From CAYQUL01 sp964568925 (GTDB taxonomy: Bacteria > Patescibacteriota > Microgenomatia > UBA8517), in NCBI GenBank assembly GCA_964568925.1, contig CAZMSJ010000010.1, positions 1-38,384 of the forward strand: DNA of 38,384 nucleotides, in the 5' to 3' direction. Positions 30,901 to 38,384 of this stretch are shown here, piece after piece. How positions within the stretch are numbered: the first letter of the stretch is position 1; every line of letters begins with the position of its first letter. Below the pieces are notes generated by a model that saw only the letters and a program-made list of their open reading frames with translations, searched no databases and was not told where the DNA came from. A program made the position numbers and the translations under genes.

Positions 30901-33900
30901 AGCGCGCAATCAGTGTTGCCGCAGGATGGGATACCGTTTTGCAGGTTGGAAACAACAGTATTATTACTGGTTCAGGAATATTGCAATCAATTGCCCTTCA
31001 AGGTACATATAGTCAGGCATTGACCCTCTCTTCTACCTCAAACGTGTTGACTGGTACCATCGGACAAAGCACCGCACTTGCTGGTACCTTTACCACCCTT
31101 GGTTCAACTGGTAACACAACTATTGGAGACGCAAACACAGATACCTTAACAATTAATGCTGGTACATCTGGAACTGGTATTACCTTTGGTGATTCAAGTT
31201 TTGCAACTTGTGGCATTCTCACAACCGTTGCTGGAGTCTTAACCTGTGGAACACCAACATCTGGGATGAATAGCTTTACAGCAGCTGGTGACACTGGAAG
31301 TAACCAAACAATCAGTGATAGTAATACCTTAACAATTGCTGGTGGAACCAACGGAATTGACACCGTTGGAGGTGCAACAGACACAATTACCTTAAATCTT
31401 GATACTACTGAAATTGGTTCAACAACCTTTGGATCAGGTTCAGCAATTACCTGGGTCTTTGATGCATCAGCTGGAACTGATACCTCTATCGCCTTTGACA
31501 ATGATATCCAAACCTTTACAACAGCATCTGCAGTCTTTACCGGTGACTTAGCAGTAAACGGTGCTGACATCACAACAACTGGTGCAACAGCAACAATCTT
31601 TGATACCAATGCAACATCAGTATCAATGGCAAGTGTCGCAACAACATTAAACCTTGCAGCTGGTGGAGCACTCGCTCGAGCAATTAACATTGGAACAGGT
31701 ACTGGAGTTGACACCATTAACATTGGAACAGGTACAACAGGGGCTGATGTTATTACACTCGGAAACGTGGCTGCAGCAACAACCTTCGACTTTAACTCTG
31801 CAGCAACAACCGCAGATGCACTCGACTTTACCTTTAACTCACTCACCACAGCAAATGGAATTGATCTGAACTTAAACGGTCTTACAACAGGAACTGGTTT
31901 AAACATTGCTTCAACCTCAACTGCGGTAACAGGATCATCAACAGGACTTTTGTCTTACATCAACTGGAGTCCAAGTAGCACAACAACAGCTACCGGTGAC
32001 TTAGTACGAATTAATATCGGTGCAAATGGAACAACAACAGGAAACATCTTTAATGTCACAGACAGTGGAAGTTCCCTCTTCTCAGTATCAGAAACTGGAA
32101 TCACAGCAAACGTTCCAACAGCATTTAATGCAGCTGGCGATGTAACAATGGCATATGATTTGCAATTTACCAATCAAACAGCAAGTTTCATTAAAGCACT
32201 TGGGCCACTCACAATTGATGCTGGTGAGAGTTTTGAAAGTAATGATTTGACCTTAAAGACATATAACTCAGGACGAGTTATTGCTGATGTTTCAAACAGT
32301 GGTGGAGTCTTAATTTCATCAAACCCAACAGGAACCATCTCAAATGGATTATTAAACATCAGTGGTGCAGCAACTGGAAAAGCACTCGCAATCTTTAACG
32401 AGTCCGGAGATCAAAATATTTTGACTGCATCAGCTTCAGGCACAACCGTTGCAAACATTGCTCGAACAGGAAGTATCCAAATAGCTGCCAGTCAAGGTCT
32501 TGACACCTTAGTTGCAGGCTCACTTGGAATTGGAGATACCACAGCTACAACCGTTGCAATTGGAACAACCGCAGCAACAACTCTTAACCTTGGAGCAGGT
32601 GGAGCTTTGGCAAGAGCAATTAACATTGGAACTGGTACAGGAGTTGACACGATTAACATTGGAACCGGTGGAACAGGGGCTGATGTAATCACCATTGGAA
32701 GTACAAACGCAGGAAACGTTTCAGTTAAAAGTAATGCAATATTAAATCTTACTGGTGGAGCTAACTCCCTCATTGATCTTCCAAACTTTGATGTAGCAAC
32801 AACAGGAAACGTTACAGTTGCAGCAGGCGTTGGAATTGATACAAACGCTGCAGGATCACTTGCACTTGGTGACACCACAGCTACAACCGTTTCTCTTGGT
32901 TCAACTGCAGCTACAACCTTAAACCTTGGTGCAGGTGGAGCTTTGGCAAGAGCGATAAACATCGGTACAGGAACTGGAATCGACACCATTAGTATCGGAA
33001 CCGGTGGAACAGGAGCTGATGTTATCTCAATCGGTAGTACAAATGCTGGAAACGTTTCAGTAAAGAGTAACGCTATTTTAAACCTCACAGGAGGCGCCAA
33101 TTCATTGATTGACCTTCCAAACTTTGATGTAGCAACAACAGGGAACGTTACAGTTGCAGCTGGTGTTGGAATCGACACGAGTGCTGCAGGTACTCTCGCG
33201 CTCGGTGACACAACAGCAACAACCGTTTCTCTTGGTTCAACTGCAGCTACAACCTTAAATCTTGGTGCTGGTGGAGCGTTAACCAGAACAATTAACATTG
33301 GAACTGGTACAGGAGCTGATTCAATTAACATTGGGACGGGTGCAACAGGAGTTGATGTATTAACGTTTGGGAACACCGGAGTTGGTACAACCTTTGACTT
33401 TAACTCAGGTGCAACAGCTGCTGATGCACTTGACTTAACCTTTAACTCAATCACAACTGCAAACGGTGTTGATCTTAACTTGAATGGACTCACAACTGGA
33501 ACTGGATTAAACATTGCTTCAACCTCAACAGTTGCAACTGGTTCATCAACAGGACTTCTCTCCTACTTAAACTGGAACCCAGGAAGTGCAACAACGATTA
33601 CGGGAGACTTGATGAGAATTAACATTGGTACAAACGGATCAACATCTGGAAACTTGTTTAATATCACTGACACTGGAAGTTCACTCTTCTCAGTATCAGA
33701 AACACAAATCACTTCTGCTCTTCCTCACCAGTTCACTGCAGCTGGTGACGTCGCAGTTGCATATGATTTGCAATTTACCAATCAAACATCAAGCTTTATT
33801 AAGGCTAATGCACCACTTACCATTGATACCGGTGAAACATTTGAAAGTAACAACTTGACCTTAAAGACATACAATGCAGGAAACCTTATTGTTGACCTTG

Positions 33901-35237
33901 GAACAACATCAGGACGTATGAGTGTTGGTGCAAACATCACCCCAACAGCTTTGCTTGATGTACGTAATACAAATACTGCGACCTTTGGTAAAGCACTTGC
34001 AATCTTTGACCAGGATGAGAGTCAAGACATTATTGCAGCTTCAAACTCTGGAACCAGTAGATTCAGAATTAACTCTGCAGGTAACACGTTTGTAACACTT
34101 CGAAACACAGCAACCTTCGGTGTTTGTCACGTCACAAACGGTGCAGGACTTGATGAACTCACAGACTGTGCTGGTTCAGTTGGAGCCGATTACATGGAAA
34201 TGTACCCAGTTAGTCAAAACGCTAACAAAGGAACGATCGTTGCAACATCAAATGAATATACAACAACAACTCAAGGTCAAAAGCTTTCAAAGCTTGTTCC
34301 ATCAACCTCAAGTTACCAAGGAAATGTTGTTGGTATTATGTCTGACCCAGCAGATGCCGGTGACTTTAACAGTACTGGATACAACGTAAAGCCAGAAGAC
34401 AACCCACAACCAGTTGCTTTGAGTGGTCGTGTACAGGTGAAGATCGCAAGCACATCTGATGCTATTAACACCGGTGACTTTATTACAACCAGTAGTGAAG
34501 CAGGTCGAGGTATGAAAGCAACTGGAGCTGGAGTAGTTATCGCAAAAGCACTTGAGCCTTGGACACCAAACTCAGGACAAGACACTATCTTAGTCTTTGT
34601 ACAAAACACCTGGTTTGATCCTATTGCACAGAGTAACTCTGCATCAGGTTCTGGTGACTTAGCTCAAATCACTAACCAATTATCAGTTTTGCAGTCAGAC
34701 TTCGATACCTTAGTTAAAACAAGTCTTACCGCAACAACCAGTGGAATACTCGCCAATTTCTCAGATGTTAAAACATCTTCCCTTTCAGTCCTAGGTGACA
34801 CGGTTTTGGCTGACACCGTTATCAATGGAAAGTTAAATGTTGGGGCAATGACATTTGATAATGTTGAACAAAGTATCAATGCAGCAGGTGTGTTAAAGAT
34901 TCAGTCACTTGCTCTTGGTAACATCGAATTCCAAGGAGGACTTGTGACAATTGATACAACAGGTAATGTGGTCGTTAACAGCATCACATCACAGAAGTAC
35001 AAAGTTGCAGGAGCATCAGCAGGACAGGCAACGCTCCCAGCTAACACCACTGAAATCATCATTGCATCAAGTATGGTGACACCAGATTCATTAATCTTTG
35101 TAACACCAAAGAAGGCATTAAGTTACCCAATGGCAGTCGTTGAAAAAACTGATGGAGTTGGTTTCAAAGTTGCAGTTTCACAGTCTGAAGCACACGACAT
35201 AGACTTTGATTGGTTCATCGTTGATAAAACGAACTAA
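24975..35237 (+). CDS. Giant 3420-residue protein: MerR/BldC-type HTH, membrane helix, long repeat region, C-terminal surface module
   Basis: Residues 10-60 are an HTH of the MerR/BldC type (FLTIQDTAKMLKVSTKTLRRW, wing with GSHRRYTAAQVREY). A linker follows, then KPKQKK and one membrane helix (about 137-161), so the HTH faces the cytoplasm and the rest is outside. From about 175 to 3080 the protein is almost only Gly, Thr, Ser, Ala, Asn, Ile, Leu and Asp in short beta-type repeats (INIGTGTG, TTLNLGAGG, TINGSGS). Near 3115-3214 lies a module also present in the c-like protein at 23113 (GDFITTSSEAGRGMK). A short helix and beta segments end the protein. The layout resembles tail-fibre or adhesin stalks on a transcription-factor-like anchor. 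No proteolytic or catalytic motif is obvious. An adhesin that signals inward is possible (inference). Confidence 0.93.
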   Translation: MNTLPNTTTFLTIQDTAKMLKVSTKTLRRWEAKEILVPVRTAGSHRRYTAAQVREYKDSLKIKKTKPQLTGPVLVEEAVIEKQTPVIASQAATSPVIFTASAKEVDPFEFVSPIQAQTNNIRTESVVLSKPKQKKLSAKILASSVFLAGLIVMATAVLSATGFSKPGASALNGNEAQVLASKDTLQTLNLNINIPAEFRSTLSVGEAFTANSTATVAGQLAVTSGDITTNGVTLSLDAPLTQLTGNLAIGGTSITSAADLTINPTGGGTRIGTATPTSVDLAGSDLFVSGDIETAGVAYITTLSINGDEFTDLTGSGLQVSSGTLATTLGTSVTGDEIEDDSIKEVDLNISNAPTSGQTLTYNSSTGGFTWASVASLFTDGGAVTYLTDTTDNFSVGTTSSLATIAAVGGSDQIQLLARANSTQTNNIFEVQNSAGTSRFSVDNTGNTVAAGSSTVGTLIINSDTFTDLTGNGLQVSGNTLTLSLPTATDALSSTTSTGSGLEVLSTGLTLLQGCSTGQVLKWNEANDSWECGNDTGGSAAIVNVYTDGTPVGASVDTINFGTDFTVTASPTNQANVSVADDALNFTELSDSLVLDAATTITAGSALSLTIGNNATLTTTGTGSIIATDVVCTDCIALGTETSGNFVSTITAGNGITGTASSEAATPTIAVDEAYGFTLTGNNAFTPSTTNDITFNLDSDSTIVLSGLQSASGTALCVEAVTNNLITCASGTSLTGSGTTGRIAKFTNTSVLGDSLISESGTTIGLNTATAISGTSVTSVDFGAATLTFNGAGNVVTTTTNALTLDSGTTGTVNLGTGNNAKTINIGTGTAGNTVNIANNNSTADTIALGSALDTLTIAGTTGITGATTINGSGSAATNIGTGTSTGTVTIGRATNTDLALNDAQWSITGAGAASFADLTASGTITFSSIGTGYVKAASGVISTSATVATSDLSGTLFTNSSDSNAGTNTVLQGDTVAINGGTNGVDTSLTNDTYTINLDTTEVGSTTFGSGSALTWTFDASAGTDTTIAFGNDVQTFTTASAVFSGDLAVNGADITTSGVTATIFNSNATSVTIGSAATTLSLGAATGTATIANATVNLSNGVLQTNGVQRLSNAGALGNITGFTQTSGTFAATLSTTNAATFSSSTTNSDSIALLPQSGTATNSFTGTITTADLTANRTYTLPDATGDICLSTGNCAGSGGGIVGSGSNNTVAKFTGTGTIGDSSITDDATTVTITANKNFALADGTGVLTQTYSPSGATTGATATTITPKFGINAADQTLTGILVNPNTNSNADSGDVLYAINLEDITGSSATETALRIGTGYDAAVLFETGSNDVKLTVTAPTGATRSLNIPQLTADADICTTLGNCAGVGGTGTITGVTAGSGLTGGGASGSVTLDIGAGTGISVVADAIALDFSAALSGDHTLSADEAKFGQSGIIFEGSTANTIETYLAVTNPTSTDKTITLPDASGTVILSGHTFTGDVTATLGASGTTALTIASDSVALGTDTTGNYIATITGNTQVGVSGSGSESAGVTLSINSDSITTSELNATLTFSDGDLVDLSSINNSSATEGLRLPQSTSCTSGTAEGQICWDTDNDILVLGTGSGTANILSSASTLFSVAGDSGSDAVTAGQTVTVAGGTNGIDTTESGRTVTVNLDTTEIGSTTFGSGSALTWTFDASAGTDTTIAFGNDTQTFTTGTATFSGNETIQGTTGLILSGNGANISFSGTGTHTISNSNTDSALTLNSNGAGALTLDSTGTGTVNLGTSNNAKTVNIATGTAGNTVNIATDNSVADAINIGSALDTLTIAGTTGITGTTTINGSGSSNTNIGTGTSTGTVTIGRVTNTDLALNDANWNVSGAGAANFVSIGATTAGSGAFTTLSNTSGITSTRTFAANSGTTVNISDITFTTPADSSGTNVSQAINITPTIGNATSGTNTANIINIGAVSGDAQVSLNAINIGALTGTAATERAISVAAGWDTVLQVGNNSIITGSGILQSIALQGTYSQALTLSSTSNVLTGTIGQSTALAGTFTTLGSTGNTTIGDANTDTLTINAGTSGTGITFGDSSFATCGILTTVAGVLTCGTPTSGMNSFTAAGDTGSNQTISDSNTLTIAGGTNGIDTVGGATDTITLNLDTTEIGSTTFGSGSAITWVFDASAGTDTSIAFDNDIQTFTTASAVFTGDLAVNGADITTTGATATIFDTNATSVSMASVATTLNLAAGGALARAINIGTGTGVDTINIGTGTTGADVITLGNVAAATTFDFNSAATTADALDFTFNSLTTANGIDLNLNGLTTGTGLNIASTSTAVTGSSTGLLSYINWSPSSTTTATGDLVRINIGANGTTTGNIFNVTDSGSSLFSVSETGITANVPTAFNAAGDVTMAYDLQFTNQTASFIKALGPLTIDAGESFESNDLTLKTYNSGRVIADVSNSGGVLISSNPTGTISNGLLNISGAATGKALAIFNESGDQNILTASASGTTVANIARTGSIQIAASQGLDTLVAGSLGIGDTTATTVAIGTTAATTLNLGAGGALARAINIGTGTGVDTINIGTGGTGADVITIGSTNAGNVSVKSNAILNLTGGANSLIDLPNFDVATTGNVTVAAGVGIDTNAAGSLALGDTTATTVSLGSTAATTLNLGAGGALARAINIGTGTGIDTISIGTGGTGADVISIGSTNAGNVSVKSNAILNLTGGANSLIDLPNFDVATTGNVTVAAGVGIDTSAAGTLALGDTTATTVSLGSTAATTLNLGAGGALTRTINIGTGTGADSINIGTGATGVDVLTFGNTGVGTTFDFNSGATAADALDLTFNSITTANGVDLNLNGLTTGTGLNIASTSTVATGSSTGLLSYLNWNPGSATTITGDLMRINIGTNGSTSGNLFNITDTGSSLFSVSETQITSALPHQFTAAGDVAVAYDLQFTNQTSSFIKANAPLTIDTGETFESNNLTLKTYNAGNLIVDLGTTSGRMSVGANITPTALLDVRNTNTATFGKALAIFDQDESQDIIAASNSGTSRFRINSAGNTFVTLRNTATFGVCHVTNGAGLDELTDCAGSVGADYMEMYPVSQNANKGTIVATSNEYTTTTQGQKLSKLVPSTSSYQGNVVGIMSDPADAGDFNSTGYNVKPEDNPQPVALSGRVQVKIASTSDAINTGDFITTSSEAGRGMKATGAGVVIAKALEPWTPNSGQDTILVFVQNTWFDPIAQSNSASGSGDLAQITNQLSVLQSDFDTLVKTSLTATTSGILANFSDVKTSSLSVLGDTVLADTVINGKLNVGAMTFDNVEQSINAAGVLKIQSLALGNIEFQGGLVTIDTTGNVVVNSITSQKYKVAGASAGQATLPANTTEIIIASSMVTPDSLIFVTPKKALSYPMAVVEKTDGVGFKVAVSQSEAHDIDFDWFIVDKTN
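27900..31620 (+). repeat. Dispersed repeat in the giant gene, three copies
   Basis: A unit of about 95 residues recurs three times. Its core GSTTFGSGSALTWTFDASAG is encoded from the shared base string GGATCAGGTT at 28002, 29991 and 31431 (gaps 1989 and 1440 bp, both whole codons). Around it are GGTNGIDT before and ITTSG or QTFTTASAVF after. A second dispersed unit, around GNTVNIA..LDTLTIAGTTGITG, occurs near 27460 and 30340. Confidence 0.85.
31638..34060 (+). repeat. Two long related blocks 1608 bp apart in the giant gene
   Basis: A block of roughly 250 residues starting at 31638 recurs from 33246. Both run through TTFDFNS, LDLTFNS, GLNIASTST, SSTGLLSY, SSLFSVSET, YDLQFTNQT and FESN(D/N)LTLKTYN. 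The offset of 1608 bp is 536 codons. Between them sit the 336-bp tandem units. Confidence 0.85.
32571..33350 (+). repeat. Tandem 336-bp (112-residue) repeats in the giant gene
   Basis: Copies begin at 32571, 32907 and 33243 with an exact 336-bp period; the third is partial, and a tail of an earlier copy lies at about 32475-32570. Copies 1 and 2 differ at only five residues by my alignment, yet many third codon positions differ. Confidence 0.92.
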
Positions 35238-35367
35238 GAATAAAGTGACGATAAAAACTACCCATGACGCTTTGTACCGTATAGACGGGATAAAGAGATA
35301 CTAAGATGGAGCAGAATTTGTGCAAGGAAGAATGGATTTCACACGCTCATTCATGTATCGTAAGTAA

Positions 35368-35382
35368 GGGGCGATGTGCCCC
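35368..35382 (+). repeat. Small GC hairpin upstream of the LamG gene
   Basis: GGGGC, loop GATGT and GCCCC form a perfect 5-bp stem. It contains an alternative in-frame ATG (35374) in its loop. It may hide that start or act as a leader element for the gene that begins at 35401. Confidence 0.45.
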
Positions 35383-35400
35383 ATTCTCGACTTAAAAAAT

Positions 35401-38384
35401 ATGATTAAAAAAACGTTTCTGAAGCGAGCATTTCTAAAAATAAAATTAAGAACACTCGTGAGTCTTGGCGTACTACTGATTCTCCTTCCTGTTGTACTTC
35501 TCTCTTTATATAAAACAAGTAACACAGAAGCCGCTTGGATGAACGACACCTGGTTATACCGTACACCAATCACCTTTACACACAATGCAGTTGTTACAAA
35601 TACAAAAGTGAAATTTGATATTGCAACAGATAGCTTAATCACTGCTGGAAAAATTCAGTCAGATTGTGGTGATAGTCGATTCACTGATGCCAATGGTCAA
35701 GTTCTTGAGTACTACATCGATGCAGCAGTTGGTGCATGTAACACCAACAGCACTGACTATTATGTATTAATTCCAACAATAGCCAATGGCTCAAACGTGA
35801 TTTACCACTACTATGGAAACCCAACAGTAACTAACGGCACAAATTCAGTCCAATTTGATCAGTCCACGACTTCCCCATCTGGTGGAGCTGGAACTATTGG
35901 AACTGAAACCAAAACAGCAGGACCTGTTCTCTATTACAAAATGGACCAAGGAACAGACAACACCTGCTCTGGTGGTACAAACGATGTATGTGACAACAGA
36001 GGCACAAACATAGATGGAGCCATTTCAAACGGCACAGCATGGAAAAATGAAGATTATTGTATTAGTGGAAAATGTTTGTATTTTGATGGCTCAAATGACG
36101 TCGTTACAACAACACAAAGCACAACGATAAACTTAAGTGATCAACTCTCAGGTGGCTTTACCTTTGAAGCATGGATACGTCCAAACAACGCAGGTGAAGG
36201 TACCGGTGGCCAAATTTTCTACAAAGGTACAAACTCATGGCTGCGGGTTGACACTTTGTCTGGTGGAACCTTAGACATTAAGGCAAGCGTTGACCTTGCA
36301 ACAACAGATGCCACGGTCAATGTCTCGAGCGCAATAAAAAACAACCAGTGGAATCACGTTGCCCTCTCATACACGGACGACGCGGATGATGAGATAACCA
36401 TCTGGGTGAATGGAAAAGCTGTCGGAGCATCAACTAATGGTGTCGGGTCCCTTGCAACTGATACAAACGACCTCTTACTCGGTGGTACTACTACAAACAA
36501 CTTCAATGGATTTGTTGATGAAGTGAAAGTGTATAACTATGAACGGTCAACCAGTCAGATGGCCCTCGACGCAACAAATGGAACATCAAAAGGAAACTCC
36601 GCTATTTTTGGAGTAACCAGTAACCCACTTTTAAGTAATGGACTGGTTGGAAACTGGGAAATGGATGAATCAGCTGCAAACACCTGTACGGGTGGATCAA
36701 ATGACAATTGTGACAAAAGTGGAAATGTAAACGATGGAGCTTGGACTGGTAACGCTACGGTTGGTGTTGGTTTATACAGTAATGGAACTACCTATGATGG
36801 AACTGGTGACTATGTAAGTGTGGCTGACTCAGATTCCCTCTCAATGACTCAGCAAGTAACTGTTTCAGCTTGGGTGAGACCAAACTCAAGTATCGCAACA
36901 AAAGCAATAGTTGTAAAAGACGGAAGCTACAGACTGGTGACCGATGGATCAGGTAATCCCATTTGCCAAGTAAACAATGGTAGCTGGCAAACAGCAGCCA
37001 CAAGCTCAACGGCGTTAAGTCTTTCAGTGTGGCAACACGTTGTCTGTATCTTTGACGGTACAACGCAATCAATATATATCAATGGAGCTCTTAAAGGATC
37101 AAGTGATGCGACTGTTTCAATAGCTGACTCAGCCAACGCGCTCAGAATAGGAAGTGACTCTGGTGTTACCTATGGAGATTACAATGGACGAATTGACTCA
37201 GTACGGGTATATAACAAAGCACTTCAGGCAAGTGAAGTTGCGACACTCTACAATTGGGAGCCATCAGCAGTTGGTTGGTGGAAAATGGATGAAGGTACAG
37301 GACAAAACACATATGACTCGAGTGGAAATGGATACAATGGGACACTTGGTGCGACAACATCAGTTGAAGCAGTTGACCCTACCTGGGTCAATGGACGATT
37401 TGGAAATGCAGTCAGCTTTGACGGAGGTACAAACAATAAATATGTACTCTTGGGAGACAACGATGGGCTTGATGTGACAGCCAATGAAGGGCTCACAATT
37501 TCAGGTTGGGTGAGAAGAACTGGAAACGCACAGTTTAATAACCGTCAGTATATCTATGACAAAATTAACACAGGTTCAAACGCAGGATATTCACTAACAA
37601 TTGAAACAACATCAGCATGTAATGATGCCGCTTCTGATGGAAATCTTGTTTGTTTTAGCATGAGCGATGGAACAGATACCTACTTTATTCGTACAACGTC
37701 AGCAACAATTACAGCTGACTCTACCTGGCACTATGTCACCGCAACCATTGACCGTGACTCAGAAAGCAATTCCCTCCTCTATATAGATGGTGTTGCTCAA
37801 GCCGTCACAAGATCTGGTACATTTGCAAGTGTAGGTGACTTAAGTAGTACGTCTGTTTCCTGCATTGGCCTTTCAAGCTCAGGAGGTACCTGTATGATTT
37901 CAAGTCCAACAAACCAGATGAACGGTGACATAGATGGTGTAAAGATTTACAAGTATCCAAGGACCCAAGCACAGATTGTTGAAGATATGAATAGTTCACA
38001 CCCGGCAGGTGGCTCTCCTATTGGTTCACAAGTAATTAAATGGGCTTTTGATGAAGGGCAAGGAACTACTGCAAATAATCAGATAAGTGGTGGAACGGCA
38101 GGGACACTAACTAACATTGCTTCCCCTGCAACAAGTACGTCTGGGTGGACACAAACAGGAAAAACAAATAAGGCAATTGTCTTTGATGGCTCAAACGATG
38201 CAGTGGTAATTGCAACAGCCAGTGATGCCAGTGTTGATTTTAATGGAAGCGAACCATTCTCCGTTTGTAGTTATGTCTACCCCACCACCATGGCAGGAAG
38301 CTCTGAGGCAGACTTAATTGTAGGTAAATGGGATGCAACAACCCCAACCAGAGGGTACAGACTTTACCTTACCAATGATGATGC
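35401..38384 (+). CDS. Exported multi-LamG protein with DUF2341-like N-terminus (3' end outside window)
   Basis: The frame stays open from ATG 35401 to the window end, at least 994 residues. An in-frame ATG at 35374 is an alternative start. The N-terminus is basic (MIKKTFLKRAFLKIKLR), followed by a hydrophobic signal or anchor helix (about 18-37). Residues about 46-140 resemble DUF2341 (WLYRTPITFTHNAV, DANGQVLEYYID, YYVLIPTIANGS). Then come LamG/concanavalin-like domains at about 178-382, 420-616, 624-862 and from 881 on, each opening with a YYKMD, NWEMD, WWKMD or KWAFD strand and carrying FDGSND or YDGTGDYV, W(V/I)RP and WNHV or WQHV pieces. Domains 1 and 2 share a CxGGxNDxCD loop. Such arrays bind glycans or proteins on the surface. 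It follows the giant gene by 160 bp and is probably functionally linked. Confidence 0.9.
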   Translation, partial: MIKKTFLKRAFLKIKLRTLVSLGVLLILLPVVLLSLYKTSNTEAAWMNDTWLYRTPITFTHNAVVTNTKVKFDIATDSLITAGKIQSDCGDSRFTDANGQVLEYYIDAAVGACNTNSTDYYVLIPTIANGSNVIYHYYGNPTVTNGTNSVQFDQSTTSPSGGAGTIGTETKTAGPVLYYKMDQGTDNTCSGGTNDVCDNRGTNIDGAISNGTAWKNEDYCISGKCLYFDGSNDVVTTTQSTTINLSDQLSGGFTFEAWIRPNNAGEGTGGQIFYKGTNSWLRVDTLSGGTLDIKASVDLATTDATVNVSSAIKNNQWNHVALSYTDDADDEITIWVNGKAVGASTNGVGSLATDTNDLLLGGTTTNNFNGFVDEVKVYNYERSTSQMALDATNGTSKGNSAIFGVTSNPLLSNGLVGNWEMDESAANTCTGGSNDNCDKSGNVNDGAWTGNATVGVGLYSNGTTYDGTGDYVSVADSDSLSMTQQVTVSAWVRPNSSIATKAIVVKDGSYRLVTDGSGNPICQVNNGSWQTAATSSTALSLSVWQHVVCIFDGTTQSIYINGALKGSSDATVSIADSANALRIGSDSGVTYGDYNGRIDSVRVYNKALQASEVATLYNWEPSAVGWWKMDEGTGQNTYDSSGNGYNGTLGATTSVEAVDPTWVNGRFGNAVSFDGGTNNKYVLLGDNDGLDVTANEGLTISGWVRRTGNAQFNNRQYIYDKINTGSNAGYSLTIETTSACNDAASDGNLVCFSMSDGTDTYFIRTTSATITADSTWHYVTATIDRDSESNSLLYIDGVAQAVTRSGTFASVGDLSSTSVSCIGLSSSGGTCMISSPTNQMNGDIDGVKIYKYPRTQAQIVEDMNSSHPAGGSPIGSQVIKWAFDEGQGTTANNQISGGTAGTLTNIASPATSTSGWTQTGKTNKAIVFDGSNDAVVIATASDASVDFNGSEPFSVCSYVYPTTMAGSSEADLIVGKWDATTPTRGYRLYLTNDD

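Noticed and set aside
27900..34060. Repeats in the giant gene as a CRISPR array or transposon
   Set aside because: All repeats keep the reading frame, differ at synonymous sites and have no constant-length spacers, terminal inverted repeats or transposase.

Overview
The window looks like a bacterial chromosome segment from the Candidate Phyla Radiation (Patescibacteria), most likely a Microgenomates- or Parcubacteria-type lineage. This is inferred from gene content, not from a marker phylogeny. The clues are a compact AT-leaning genome, many genes without a Shine-Dalgarno sequence, several promoters whose -10 box sits 5-12 nt before the start codon, tiny BldC/MerR-type helix-turn-helix (HTH) proteins, and very large secreted repeat proteins. 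TGA is used as a normal stop (for example at 1367-1369 and 4294-4296), which argues against the TGA=Gly code of Gracilibacteria/Absconditabacteria.

Layout. 1-1774 (+): the end of rplL (ribosomal protein L7/L12), then three small unrecognised genes, each closed by its own strong intrinsic terminator. 1782-2162 (-): an EVE-domain protein, then an A-rich gap. 2628-8041 (-): a five-gene operon (7TM membrane protein, ATP-grasp/retropepsin fusion, second ATP-grasp ligase, GNAT/FemAB-like protein, class I glutamine amidotransferase) that looks like a peptide or amide conjugation system. 8106-8321 (-): a BldC-like regulator whose promoter carries a perfect tandem 10-bp repeat. 8422-11787 (-): cell-envelope genes, namely uppS with an unusual duplicated C-terminal extension, a WecG/TagA/CpsF glycosyltransferase, and mreB. 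11893-14852 (+): a PEGA-domain membrane protein, a LAGLIDADG-like HTH protein directly abutting tRNA-Arg(CCT), and thyX. 14891-15420 has no gene but is rich in inverted repeats. 15421-16143 (-): rsmI. 16345-16419 (+): tRNA-Pro(CGG).

16482-23871 (-) is an F-type ATP synthase operon in the order c-like fusion protein, gpmI, b, delta, alpha, gamma, beta, epsilon. F1 looks catalytically intact. No ordinary a or c subunit gene lies in the window. The first gene instead encodes a secreted beta-rich module joined to a c-subunit-like hairpin that keeps the RNP loop but lacks the proton-carrying carboxylate.

24975-35237 (+) is a 3420-residue protein with a cytoplasmic MerR/BldC-type HTH, one membrane helix, about 2900 residues of Gly/Thr/Ser/Ala-rich repeats, and a C-terminal module that also occurs in the c-like ATP-synthase-operon protein. 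35401 to the window end is a second exported protein with a DUF2341-like N-terminus and at least four LamG (concanavalin-type) domains. It runs off the window.

The most interesting themes are the c-like fusion protein at the head of the ATP synthase operon, the amidoligase/retropepsin/7TM operon, and the HTH-membrane-giant-repeat protein, together with the free BldC-like regulator and its tandem-repeat operator. All functional statements come from reading motifs by eye; no database search was possible.
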